Assembly (NCBI RefSeq): GCF_037975245.1
Contig: NC_092571.1
Coordinates: 10,115,917 to 10,179,916, forward strand
DNA: 64,000 nucleotides
Origin: Apostichopus japonicus
Lineage: Eukaryota > Echinodermata > Holothuroidea > Aspidochirotida > Stichopodidae
Direction of reading: 5' to 3'
The notes under the pieces are model-generated. The model was not told the origin of the DNA and ran no database searches. It worked only from the letters and a program-made list of their open reading frames with translations. Of the stretch, positions 53,201-63,900 are shown piece after piece; the stretch's first letter is position 1, and every line of letters begins with the position of its first letter. The position numbers and the translations under genes are program-made.

Positions 53201-56200
53201 TAGTACTGTGAAAGCATAACAACGTTCATTAGATGAAAATCAAAAGACATTGGCAGCCAGTTATATAAGTTGCAAGTCCTTTCTGTAACCTTATTGGCCA
53301 CGGTGACGGCATGTGTGCGCCCTATAAATGGAGTAACTCAAAAAGTATATGGTTGACGAACTTTATGTTTCGTTTGTAGATGCACCTATTGAGCCCAATG
53401 CCCATGGACCACTTTGAAATAGGAGCTCAAAGGTTGCTTGCGGTCAACATAGGTCAAAGCCTGAAAACCTTGTAAACACTAGTGCTGAGAGTCGACTCTT
53501 TTTTTTGTAGTTCATTAATCGCATAGCTCTTCTCGCAATTACTCGGTTACAGTTATGACGTCATCACTGTCATTTTTACATTGCAGAAATAGTCAAACAA
53601 ATCTTTCTCCATGTTGCATTGTCTTTATTTGTTCTTTCGTCACTTAACATGTGGTGTCTAAATCATGTTAAAACATCTACCAAACAATAACTGAACAATT
53701 TTCTATCTGCAACGTTTCATAAAATCCTTCATAGTAAATCAAAAACTTTTGAATGCATCTATGAGGCTACTACAACTTCTAGCACTAATAAAAGCAAACA
53801 TGCAAACAATGAAACTATAGATGTAACACTTGTAGCAGTATGATGATTAGTATGCAAGCTGTTTTCTGTAAGACGTTCTAGGCTAGGCTCTAGCCTACCG
53901 TGATAGCAGTCACATTTTTCGCACATTGAAAATAATCTACACCGCAATCGACACACTTGATCAGAAATTCGATGAATGTGAAGCTGGTCAGTAATGAATT
54001 AATTGTAAATATGTTTGGAGAAATTACAAATACTTTGGCAATCGTGAAAGATTAAATACGTTACGAATTAGCGCAATGATTAAACAATGATTAAACTTTG
54101 CTAGGACTGAATGTTGCATTGCAGAACAAGCGTATTACTGACAAGCAAACGCATGAATCTAACTAAAGCAGGTGCATGCTGATTTTTAACACAGCACAGT
54201 GCTAGTGTAGTACTGTAAGAACCTGTATATATACTTTTGCGGTATTTACTGACAAACTGCTTTAGTGTGGTTTTTGAAAGGTGAGGCTATTTTTCAATTA
54301 AGCAAATTATGTGTAGTGCTAGCTTGTAGTCAAGTAATCGCAACTTCGGTTGTGAGCACGATTAATCGAACTTCCAAAGTGTAATTGCGACTACGGGCGA
54401 TTAATCGATTACGACTATCAGCACTAGTAAACACTACTGTAACGCACAAAGTAAAGCTTCATTGAAGTTAACACTTGGTACGTAGATACCCAATAGTGAG
54501 TAAAAGGACCCTATTGTAGTCGGTGTAAGCAAAGAGTCTCTTGACGTTAAGATAGGTCAAAGCCTAAAAACCATGTAAACATAGAGCTGCGAAAGTAAAG
54601 CTCGGTGAACTTCATACCTGGTATTTAGGTACACAGTAGTGAGTACAAAAGACTGGTGGAGGTCAAAGGTCATCAACAGTCTGAAAACCTTATACTTGAT
54701 AAGTTGACCACAAGAACTTAGTTGTGGAAGTCCAAAGGTCATTTGTGCTCAAACAGTCTGAAAAGGCTGAAAACTGGCAAGGGAAGACTTAGCCCATTGG
54801 CTGCTCTCTTGTTTATTAATGCAAGAGTAATGCAACGCAGAATTTTAATTTTAGCAATTCAGTTTTTAAAATGCATGTATTAGCAAGTGGCTGAATGTGT
54901 GAAATGGGCAGAATAGTAACATCATTTTATTATCAAGCAAATGTTCTTATTATGATCATAACCTTCCTTTTTTCTTTCTTACAGTGTCCAATAGAATGGT
55001 TTCACTTTGCTTGTGTTGGTCTGGCCACCAAACCAAAAGGAAAATGGTAAGTGAAAAACTCTTAAGAGTATTGCATGCCATTCATGGCATGTTTTAAGCA
55101 TCTGAATAGATCTGACATAAATTTTGTTAAATAACTTTCCATTTTACGTATTTATCATAAAATTTATGACACAAAAACATGCACACTACGAAAACTATTG
55201 AGACAGTAGATAACGTCAACGATATATTAAAGGTAAACTGGAATCTTTAAAAGTGGTTATTGCTGCCTTAATAAATAATAATAATTAATAAATAATAATC
55301 CTTTGTCATTTAGCCTCTGAAGAAGATCATGCTAGGATTGAAACGTCAGGCCAACTTACTTATACACATTAATAAATAATAGACAGCTGATAAGGAGATT
55401 AATACCAGCTTGATGGATCTATGACTAGCGTAGTAGGAATCTGTAATAGAAGAAAACAAATTGAACATCGCTAATTATGCAATATTAACATTAACATGCC
55501 AACAGTAGGATGAATACTATTCACGATTGTTAGTATCTGATAAATTTGCCTTTTTTTTTTATAAAATTAAATTCCAGGGTTCATGTTTTTCTATATTTTT
55601 GTTTTATTCAATCAGATTAATGTGATTTGAAACATTTTTGTGGAATTTTTTTTCATGAGTGTGTTAACTGTTAATGGTTTAGTGGTGTATGCAGAATACA
55701 CAGTAAAAAAAAGTTGGTGATTTTTTATTATTAAAAAAATGAAACCAGATCCAGTTGATTAAAATCAGTTTTCTTAAATGCATTTTGGTTTTATTTTGGT
55801 TTTTCATGACATGAATACATGATACATGTTCACATTAATTATTTTTTTGTGGTATATACAGGATACACAGTTTACTGCAAAACTTTTTAACTTTCAACAA
55901 ATTTTAAGATGCTAATTGTCAACACAGTGAACATACTTTTCATTACATGAAGGGACAATGTTGTTATCTACTAACAGTAGTAGTACACTAACACTCTTTG
56001 CTTCCTGTTTAATATTACAGAGCAATGGACATGCAAACAGTTGTAACTTTTATCAAAGTACATGTTTGTAATGCATTTCAGTACCAACATATATTCTACT
56101 GACCATCAGATTTACTAAAGAAACTAAAGAAAATATAGCATTTCTTTCTAGAATAAGTCTTGGTTGGTCCATCTGTGACTTAAAAAATGTAAGCCTATGC

Positions 56201-57637
56201 TCAAGTCTGATGTTAGTATTAAAAGTTCACATTCTCACTCACAATATGAAGCATTTGTTGTAACAATAATATTAAACTTTAACAATACTTCAATGGGCTC
56301 TTGTATTCTTTATCAAGACGTTACATAGTAAACAAGACTAAGTGGTGCTCAGTCACTTTTTCGCTTTGTATAAGATTACTTTTTGACACTCTTTTAGATA
56401 AAATTCTGATAATTACTGCCAATGTACTTGAATGAACCAATTCATATTTAAAGAATGGTTAGCAGAGTAATTATTGTGTAAAAGTAAATTGGCCTGACGT
56501 TTTGATCCTAGCAGGATCTTCTTCAAAGTAATTATTGTTTGACTTTAAATATAATTCTGTTAAAAGTGATAAATGACAAACTTTTGATGTAAATCAAAGC
56601 TTTAGTCTTAAAAAAATCAAGTGATTAAGATTTAAATTTTGTCTTTACATGAGCATGATTTAAGATATACATTGAACTGCTTGTATCAATACGATTGTCA
56701 AGCTGATAGTTGTCAGTAGTAAGTATTACAGGCTCCTTTAACATCTCAGCAAAACATTATTGTAATCACCTTACTGTACAAAAATGCACCACATGTATGT
56801 ATGTATTTTAGATCCTCCTGCAATCAGGAACTCGCAAAGAAGCCTCATTGGCTTATCAAAGCCGCAAGCTGACCGAAGTCAGTCTCTTAGATTCATATTG
56901 AACATCCATGATTATGAATTGTCAATTGCCTACAACTCTGTAACTGGACGACATACATTAATCTTGAAGGGACTCAAACTCGGGGCCTTATGATTGGAAG
57001 GCACCGGCGTTAACCACTGAACTAACACTCCACTGAGCTAACACATAAAAAACATTAGATGAAACATCATGCTACATAACTTGAATCAATTGCAAAAGTA
57101 TATTTCAAACATTGGTAAAAAAGTCTTGACCCCCAAGGTGACTATCTTAATCTGCTCTGGCTGTGTGTATCAAACTAGCTTTGTTTTCTTGTTTTTTTAA
57201 CATGGTGTGACTGTTAGAGCATATTAATGTCATTTTACCCAGTCATAGTAGTTAAACATCAACATGTTATTTTAAGAGCATCCATGTGTCTCACAAAAAT
57301 ATCAGTTAAGTACACTCTTTCTTCAAAGGTAGGATCCTAAATTACAAGAAGTGTAATACAACCCTACAGTACCTGTACCTAAATTTACCGCATGCTAAGG
57401 AATCTCTTTGTATTCTTAACTTGGTGACCTTATACACTTGAGTAGCCAAACCACATCATCAAAATCCAAACTACCTCTACTACTGTCCTTACTTAGAGGC
57501 AATGAGATGTACAGTATCTAAGATATTATTACTACAGAGGTATAGACTTTGCATAGTTTTCAGTAGTGATTTTACTCATAGTTCCTTCTTTCCTCAGGTT
57601 CTGTCCAAAATGTATGCAAGACAGGAAGAAGAAGTAA
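44235..57637 (+). CDS. ING4: ING4/ING5-type PHD-finger protein (eight exons, complete)
   Basis: Nuclear chromatin reader; family members bind H3K4me3 and act as subunits of MYST histone acetyltransferase complexes (HBO1 and MOZ/MORF). Exons: 44235-44271, 47202-47273, 48104-48270, 49228-49351, 50307-50430, 52240-52384, 54985-55046, 57598-57637; all GT-AG with agreeing phases. Product 256 aa. Residues 1-105 form the ING dimerisation domain ([45 protein letters not shown]). A basic segment (about 134-165, [17 protein letters not shown]) is the likely nuclear localisation signal. The PHD finger has all eight ligands: C206, C208, C219, C224, H230, C233, C246, C249, with aromatic Y213 and W228. A basic DRKKK tail ends it. 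N-terminal words favour ING4, PIEWFHF favours ING5; probably the single pre-duplication orthologue. Confidence 0.96.
46155..46990. repeat. Degenerate tandem repeat, about 278-bp unit, three copies
   Basis: Units start with ATTAAACCA(C/T)A...ATATG at 46155, 46435 and 46710. Each contains GTCAAA..TTGG(T/C)CTAAT, TGTGTCATAAACTCC, AACTTGGTG(G/A)GTAGGTG and AGGTCAAA-type words. The first copy includes a perfect direct repeat AGGTCAAAGGTCA (46365-46377). It lies in the first ING intron. Similar words occur at 8950-9000, 10430, 17400-17700 and 53330-54790, so this is one array of a dispersed family. Confidence 0.8.
48426..48790 (-). repeat. Interspersed repeat with (AAT)n end
   Basis: In an ING intron, AATAATAATAATAATGG is followed by CCATTTATAATGCGCCGG, which read on the minus strand is a GCGC...TATAAATGG-(ATT)n tail, like the 3' ends of the LINE-type repeats at 14900 and 18600. 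The body includes AGCAGCAGCAAAAGCTC. The 95-codon plus-strand frame across it is probably incidental. Family not identified. Confidence 0.5.
50404..50805 (+). repeat. 104-bp tandem duplication of an ING exon end and splice donor
   Basis: The last 27 bases of ING exon 5 and the start of the intron (50404-50510) are followed by copies at 50511, 50615 and 50719 (last partial), period 104. Donor-like CCTATGTAGGT persists at 50639 and 50743 and is mutated to CTATCTAGGT near 50535; the functional donor is GT at 50431. Each of the first three units carries a perfect hairpin with arms GGACCTGAGT and ACTCAGGTCC and loop CAAG (first at 50470-50493), followed by GTCCCT...AGGGAC. The real exon is supported by frame continuity into 52240. 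Confidence 0.92.
53330..54790. repeat. Degenerate tandem repeat split by a hAT insertion
   Basis: Words such as AGGTCAAAGCCTGAAAACC (53452 and 54553, the latter with CTAAAAACC), GTAAACA and AACTT(T/C)AT recur with about 130-160 bp spacing on both sides of the hAT element at 53480-54426. AGGTCAAAGGTCA occurs at 54660-54672. It resembles the repeats at 46155-46990 and lies in an ING intron. Confidence 0.6.
53480..54426. mobile_element. hAT-type non-autonomous transposon, 947 bp
   Basis: Ends TAGTGCTGAGAGTCG and (reverse complement of right end) TAGTGCTGATAGTCG match at 14 of 15. The 8-bp flanks are identical, GTAAACAC at 53472-53479 and 54427-54434. TAGNG-type ends and an 8-bp duplication define the hAT superfamily. 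Subterminal parts are rich in AATCG/ATTAATCG words (for example near 54360 and 54400), likely transposase binding sites. No transposase frame. It split an existing repeat. Confidence 0.93.
55298..55367 (+). mobile_element. 70-nt micro-insertion with hammerhead-like core, copy 2
   Basis: Nearly the same sequence as 27821-27880, ending CTTACTTATACAC but with nine extra bases at the 5' end. It is flanked by a 14-bp direct repeat ATTAATAAATAATA (55284-55297 and 55368-55381); the local AAT-rich sequence weakens this a little. The core has CTGAAGA, stem GATCA/GGATT (one mismatch, one wobble) and GAAACGTC. TTAGCCT before and AGGCCAA after can pair over 6 of 7 positions. In the ING intron after exon 7. 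Confidence 0.65.
56478..56526 (-). mobile_element. 49-nt micro-insertion with hammerhead-like core, copy 3
   Basis: Read on the minus strand it begins TTGAAGAAGATCCTGC and ends AATTTACTTTTAC, the same 3' end as copies 1 and 2 but cut further at the 5' side. It is flanked by a perfect 12-bp direct repeat AGTAATTATTGT (56466-56477 and 56527-56538). The stem GATCC/GGATC is intact; GAAACGTC has become AAAACGTC, so any activity is lost. Confidence 0.7.
56815..57045 (-). mobile_element. tRNA-derived SINE (approximate limits)
   Basis: On the minus strand 57045-56968 resembles a tRNA: A-box TAGTTCAGTGGTTAACGCC, an anticodon-type stem GCCTT/AAGGC with an 8-nt loop, and a B-box-like GAGTTTGAGTCCC. The acceptor stem does not close and there is an extra A-box-like TTAGCTCAGTGG upstream, so it is not a working tRNA gene. 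The tRNA part is followed by an unrelated body to about 56815. The right-hand limit of the body is uncertain. Confidence 0.55.
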
Positions 57638-59261
57638 CATCCTTCCTTCAGCAGCCTGTGTGTGATGTCATCTTTACTGGAATGACCACTGCCAGTACTG
57701 AATAAAGCTGGTTCAGTCATATAGTAATTTTACAGTACAGGAGTCTTTTCTGCAAATGCTTTCAGATACTGTAATCAATGGCTGAAATGTTCATGGCACA
57801 AGTTTTAAATCACCATGATAGAGAATATTAGACAGTTCAACCTACATCTTATGCACCAATGGATGGTTTTAATCTATGAGTTAGACAAGCATTTATTTGA
57901 GACGTTATTTTGTTAGAGCGCCATCTATATGTACAAACAGAGGGTTTACACCCCATGCTGAGGTGCATGTTGTAGGTATTTACACTGTTAACAACTTGTA
58001 CAGCGTGTGGAATGTGATGACCATGATTTGTAGATCGTGTTAACTTTGTCTAGTCACTTAAACAACCAGACACCATTATAAAATATTCTTTAGACTCTGA
58101 ATAGATTACTGTCTGGAAGCATTGAGTCATTTCAATTGCTTTGAATGGGAGGGCATGAAGGTGTAGTCCATGCGTCATTGGGGGTCCTTTGCACTTTTGA
58201 TCACTATTTGATCATACTTTTGAACATACTTTTGATCACTATTGATGTCTTAAGGATTTTGTATGTTTGCTGTTTACCAATGTTGACCCAAGTATTACAA
58301 GTTAGATATAGATAACCTTGAGTAGTTTAAATGTAAAGTATATTGGAAGTGATGCTGACAATTTTGTGTCTAATCATCACCATTCTCTTACTTTAAATAT
58401 ACCTTTCTTTACAAGGAATATAGGAGAGCTGAGGGCTTTTCAGTATCTTTAAAAGATAGCAATAAGTAGTGGTTAGTGTTTCAGTGATACAGAACAGACC
58501 ACCCTATTGTTGCATCCTTTGTGATATTCTTGTGGGTGTAAGAGAATTTTTGGCTACAAAACAGCGTATTAAAGCATTAGTCTAATTGTTGACTGTCCAA
58601 ATTCTGAGGTGAAACTTCTCCTGGTACTGTATTTATTACTAGTAATTACTCTCCTTGAATTTGCATTCCTCAAGGATTTCATGTGTTTCTGCAATGTTCA
58701 GTGATGAGTAATTATCTAGAAATTAAACTTTCTCTCATATAAACAAACTAGCTTATTAGTGTCTGGTGAGCTGAATTTTCAGAAGGAAATCCTACATTGG
58801 AAGCTTTCCACCTTATTGGAAGACACAAAGTGAAACTGCAACATTTTTTGGGAGTAATTAGGATTCGTTGATTTCAGTTCTGCTAAATAAAGTCCTAAAT
58901 GGTGATGTTTGGTATTCATTGTAAGAAAGCCTTGACTCACAAGGTGAGGGATCGTTTTTGTAGAGTGAAATCATTTGCTAATTTTAAATTGTTAGTTTTG
59001 TCTTCCTGGCTACAGGTTGTTGCAATCAGGCATTTTTTTTGACAAATTGTGAATTACAGTTTTTATGTTAAGCTTTTTATCATAAGTACGATGTATAAAA
59101 AGTATTATGTATGGAATTTTATTTTAGCAACTGAATAAAAAGAGTAACTATGTTATACACTGCTTAATTTTTGTTCTTGTCTCATTTTGTGTTTGATTGT
59201 TCATCTTACTCCTTGTCTTGTGGGTTTCAAACTCATCAGTTTGACAATCTGTGAATTCTAA
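57638..59261 (+). other. ING 3' UTR and poly(A) signal
   Basis: This follows the ING stop codon. AATAAA at 59134-59139, followed by a T/GT-rich stretch (CTTAATTTTTGTTCTTGTC), is the best poly(A) signal; another AATAAA occurs near 58887. No other gene seen. Confidence 0.5.
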
Positions 59262-60527
59262 AAGATTGAATCTCTCAGCATTAAGACAGTGACAACCTTT
59301 AAGTTTGAATCTCTCAGCATTAAGATAGTGACAACCTTGAAGATTGATTCTCTCAGCATTAAGATAGTGACAATTACCTTTAAGATTGAATCTCTCAGCA
59401 TTAAGATAGTGACAATTACCGTTAAGATTGAATCTCTCAGCATTAAGATAGTGACAACCTTGAAGATTGAATCTCTCAGCATTAAGATAGTGACAATTAC
59501 CTTTAAGATTGAATCTCTCAGCATTAAGATAGTGACAATTACCGTTAAGATTGAATCTCTCAGCATTAAGATAGTGACTACCTTGAAGATTGAATCTCTC
59601 AGCATTAAGATAGTGACAGCCTTTAAGATTGAATCTCTCAGCATTAAGATAGTGACAAACTTACAACCTTTAAGATCGAATCTCTCAGCATTAAGATAGT
59701 GACAACCTTTAAGATTGAATCTCTCAGCATTAACATAGTGACAGCCTTTAAGATTGAATCTCTCAGCATTAAAATAGTGACAACCTTTAAGATTGAATCT
59801 CTCAGCATTAAGATAGTAACAACCTTGAAGATTGAATATCTCAGCATTAACATAGTGACAACCTTTAAGATTGAATCTCTCAGCATTAAGATAGTGACAA
59901 CCTTTAAGATTGAATCTCTCAGCATTAAGATAGTGACAATTACCTTTAAGATTGAATCTCTCAGCATTAACATAGTGACAGCCTTTAAGATTGAATCTCT
60001 CAGCATTAAAATAGTGACAACCTTTAAGATTGAATCTCTCAGCATTAAAATAGTGACATCCTTGAAGATTGAATCTCTCAGCATTAAGATAGTAACAACC
60101 TTTAAGATTGAATCTCTCAGCATTAAGATAGACAACCCTTAAGATTGAATCTCTCAGCATTAAGATAGTAACAACCCTTAAGATTGAATATCTCAGCATT
60201 AAGATAGTGACATCCTTTAAGATTGAACCTCTCCGCATTTAGATAGTGACAACCTTTAAGATTGAATCTCTCAGCATTAAGATAGTGACATCCTTTAAGA
60301 TTGAATATCTCAGCATTAAGATAGTGACAATCTTTAAGATTGAATCTCTCAGCATTAAGACAGTGCCATCCTTGAAGATTGAATCTCTCAGCATTAAGAT
60401 AGTGACAACCTTTAAGATTGAATCTCTCAGCATTAAGATAGTGACATCCTTTAAGATTGAATCTCTCAGCATTAAGATAGTGACAATCTTAAAGATTGGA
60501 TCTCCCTGCATTAAGATAGTGACAACA
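59262..60527. repeat. Minisatellite, 39-bp unit, about 32 copies
   Basis: Units read AAGATTGAATCTCTCAGC followed by ATTAAGATAGTGACAACCTTT. Most are 39 bp and a set of 42-bp variants carries a 3-bp insertion (GACAATTACC in place of GACAACC). Because both lengths are multiples of three, long open frames run on both strands (for example 60238-59258, 326 codons). No domain is recognisable and the codons mirror each other, so these are treated as non-coding. It lies between the ING gene and the IgGFc-binding gene. Confidence 0.95.
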
Positions 60528-60532
60528 AACAG

Positions 60533-60909
60533 CAGTGGCGTAGGAAGGTACTTTTGAGCGGGGGGCTGAAGACTGATGGCCGGCCTGGGGGAGGGGTCTA
60601 AGGGGAGGGGTGTCCCCCTCCCCTTTGGATTTTTTTTGCATTTCCAGGTGGCCTCAGATGCAATTTGGTGCATTATAGCACACCAACCCACCCACTCCAT
60701 TTTGTATATAATTTTGCATTTTCACCTGGCCTTAGATGCAATTTGGTGCTCCAAATGAGATTTTTTTCTCATTTGGAAATGAAAAAGGGGTTTTCTGACT
60801 TGCGAAGCGGGGGGGGGGGGGGGGGGGGCGGAATGATACTTTCGCCCCTCCATATTTTTCACTGGGGGGGGGGGCTGGCGCCCCCAGCACCCCGGTTCCT
60901 ACGCCCTTG
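60533..60909. mobile_element. MITE with CAGTGGCGTAGGAA ends
   Basis: Left end CAGTGGCGTAGGAAGG and right end (reverse complement) CAAGGGCGTAGGAACC match at 12 of 16. The interior has an internal duplication of TTAGATGCAATTTGGTGC-like sequence (about 60655 and 60735) and long G-runs near 60808 and 60865. No transposase. It sits right at the edge of the 39-bp minisatellite. No clear target duplication. Confidence 0.75.
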
Positions 60910-61248
60910 TCAGATGTGAATAAGTTAGGTCCAATGTTTCTCGATATTAATACCTCCTAACCAGTTCATTTGCTGATGTTCCATTCAGAAAGCCTAGTAA
61001 TATGACTACATCGTTGTCGTGGACTGGCGCCACCAGTCGTGTGTCCTTGAGGATGTTGAAGGTTTATTGACAGGTTGCAGAGATTAACCATCAGTAATAA
61101 AACGGAAATTGTCATATGTACTGATATGGATATGGATGTGGGTTATGTAGATCATAAGAACTTAAACACTTAAAAAAGAATTAAGTTAAATATATTAAAG
61201 ATGATATCATATATGCTTTTGATCTCCTTGGACCAAGCAGACTTCTAT

Positions 61249-63022
61249 TTAGAGTAAATAGGCAAAGGAACTCACACGGTGCCAACCGTAAACTGCTGCC
61301 CTTACTTGAAATGTTCCGTGGATTTGAAATGTATTTGTACTTTCGTTTAGGGATGTTCGGAGAATCATTCCGCCATTAGCCAGAGTTCCTATCTGGCTCC
61401 ATGACGGTGTATTATTATTAACCAATAGGAAATCAGTATTTGCACCGGGTGGCAGCCACACGGTCATATGATAGTCTAGTATGTCTGATGCAACGCTTCC
61501 AATAGCAAACAAAGGGAAAACCAAATATCGCGCAATAACTTTGTCAGAGGGCGTAACTGTTGCCATTGATAGTGAAGGCGTTAATGTACCCTGGCCTTCC
61601 TTATAGACTGAAGTAAATTGCATCACAAGTACCGGTTTATCTGAGGATATTTCAATGTTCTCTCCATCTGGGAAAGGAAAAAGTTGAATTTCTTTGAAGT
61701 CCTCCGAGTCAATGACGTCTGTCCATTGTGAAGCCCCATATCCCCATGTAATGATGGTAGTCATGTTCCAGGGTACTATTCTCAGAATTGATGCCGACTC
61801 GCGATCTGAGAGCGGGGCGACAGAAAATGTCATTCCCCAATCATTTAAAGGGGGCATGCATTCGTAAAACATATCTTTACCCATGGTGCTGCCATCTAAA
61901 TGGTCTTCTTTATTCCCAGAGACGACAAAAACTGGCTCATCTGTTACTAAGTAAACACCACTCAAATCGCTGTCACTTTCCCAGAGGATCGTTTCGTATG
62001 GCATTAGTGTAGTCGTCTGACTGATACCACTCTGAATAATATTCACTACCGTTGTTCGGTTGTAAGCCGTAACAGCGGTGACTGGATTGCCCATGTATCG
62101 GTACGATATGACACGGTACTCCGTCCCTAACCCATCTAAAGGTATTAGTTTAAAGGTAGTAGCTTTATTGTTTTGCTGCTCTGTGCAGCGCAAATGAACG
62201 TAAGCAGCCACCGGACGATCAGCTGAAATCATTGCCGTGGAATTTTCTTTCCTTAATGTTTGGATGCTACTAGGCAGCACATGTAACGGTATATCAATAA
62301 GGCTGCCATTTTCACCGGTGACGAATGGAATGTCTTCAATATCGCGTAACGGAAAGGAAATGTTGCCAGATGCTTCCGTGTTTTGTGACAATGATGCAAT
62401 AAAGACCTTTACCACTGCCGAGCTTGAAGAACATTCTAATGGCAACAAAGTGAAGATAAACCGTGGCTGTTGGACGCCGTGCCAGCCAGCTGAACCTGCA
62501 GAGAAAAGGAGATAAACACCACATTGAAATGGCCAATAATAGTAACATTGATATCCTCAAATGTTCACTCTGCTGTTATCATATATTTCGACAGTATAAC
62601 ACCACACATTAGACAAATAGGTAGCCCGCCTCTCCCCCTCTATATTCGGCCTCATTTACACTATAGAATTAAGTTTGGATAACCAAAGAGGAAGCAAATA
62701 GTGTTTTCCTTCGCTTTTCTTTCGATAGTGCACACTCCCTATCATAATGGATGATCCTCTACAATGGGTTCTGTCAAGTAGGAACTATGAAAGTATCATC
62801 CTCTCTGTAGTTTATTACTTACCGGGGTGTGTTTATCAGTGTACCATTGCTCTTTTGTGTCAAACTTACCTGCAGTACTTGTTTCTGTATCGTCTATTGA
62901 GTTGGTAGACATGAGTTTCAGGCTATCAGTGGAGGAGGTTATTGTGGTGTATAACTGGTCATCAGAATCAGATGGAGTCGTTATAGACTGTGACTTCATA
63001 ACCATCGTGGATGCCGCTTGAT
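61249..63022 (-). CDS. IgGFc-binding-domain protein, last two exons
   Basis: Probably secreted or surface protein with an IgGFc-binding N-terminal-type domain, as in mammalian FCGBP and in many echinoderm proteins. Exons: 63022-62870 and 62495-61249, GT-AG, both phase 1. The first encodes a Ser/Thr-rich stretch (SITTPSDSD, TTITSSTDSLK), probably an O-glycosylated linker. The second encodes about 415 residues ending SSFAYLL and stop: family words are PVAAYVHL, YRVISYRYMGNP, YLVTDEPVFVVSGN, PPLNDWGMTFSVAPL, ISSDKPVLVMQF and a late HMTVWLPPGANT. Several N-x-S/T sites. The 5' exons, including any signal peptide, are beyond or unseen in 63023-64000. Exact orthology unknown. Confidence 0.85.
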
Positions 63023-63074
63023 CTTTGATGAAAGGTGAAACAGCTATGATTAAATATGTGTGTGAGGGGGTATT

Positions 63075-63900
63075 AGCAATTACCCCCGACTCATTAAGGT
63101 ATTGGGCTGAACTTTTGTGGAATGAAAGATTTTATAAAGGAGAGGACTGCACTTGGGTCATTGTAGTGGACCCCTATGTCCCCATGTCCAAATAATGATT
63201 GTGAGGCCAACCGCCCCCCCCCCCCCCCAAAGAAAAACAAATGAAAATTTTTGAATGTCTAGTGATGCATTCTGAGGCATAGATTTAGGTATATTTAAGT
63301 AGCTCTAAACTCAAGATCGTGCTTATATAAAAGAAAACTCCCAAATTCCACGACTGATATTAGGTAGTGACATGAATCTTTATGGGAAGGCTAGATGTGA
63401 ACGGAGTAGTTCATAATGGAGTGGGTGTTGCCGTGGTTCATTGAAACCAGCTCCCATGTGCAGGGGTCTAGCAATTACCCCCGACTCATTAAGGTATTGG
63501 GCTGAACTTTTGTGGAATGAAAGATTTTATAAAGGAGGGGACTGCACTTGGGTCATTGTAGTGGACCCCTATGTCCCTATGTCCAAATAATGATTGTGGG
63601 GCCAACCGCCCCCCCCCCAAAAAAAAAATCAAGTTTTGAATGTCAAGTGATGCATTCTGAGGCATAGATTTAGGTATATTTCAGTAGCTCTAAACTCAAG
63701 ATCGTGCTTATATAAAAGAAAACTCCCAAATTCCACGACTGATTTAGATAGTGACATGAATCTTTATGGGAGGGCTAGATGTGAATGGAGTAGTTTATAA
63801 TGGAGGTGGTGTTGCCGTGGTGTCAGTGAAACCAGCCCCCATGTGCAGGGGTCTAGGGTCCTCTCCGGAAAATAAACAAGATTAAAGAAGTCAACTGGTG
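63075..63900. repeat. Tandem duplication, about 395-bp unit, two copies plus part
   Basis: Copy 1 starts TAGCAATTACCCCCGACTCA at about 63075 and copy 2 with the same sequence at about 63470. The start of a third copy (CATGTGCAGGGGTCTAGGG, 63840) diverges after a few bases but contains a GTATTCTGAGGCAT segment like the others. Each copy has a C-run (near 63215 and 63608) and a shared ATAGATTTAGGTATATTT. The array probably extends past the window edge. Confidence 0.88.

Noticed and set aside
56968-57045. A functional tRNA gene on the minus strand
   Set aside because: The acceptor stem does not close, the anticodon loop has 8 nt and the B box is poor; better explained as a SINE head.
59258-60700. 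Long open frames (326, 163, 153, 147 and 136 codons) on both strands
   Set aside because: All are produced by the 39/42-bp minisatellite; they switch phase and have no domain.
61249-61249. Possible CRISPR array or prokaryotic operon in the window
   Set aside because: Introns with GT-AG boundaries, a polymerase III tRNA and metazoan proteins exclude prokaryotic DNA; tandem repeats here have no spacer structure.
62496-62560. Signal-peptide-like MRISMLLLLAISMWCLSPFLC immediately before the IgGFc-binding exon
   Set aside because: It is out of frame with the domain and coincides with the pyrimidine-rich end of the intron (CTCCTTTTCTCTGCAG), which reads as hydrophobic residues by chance.
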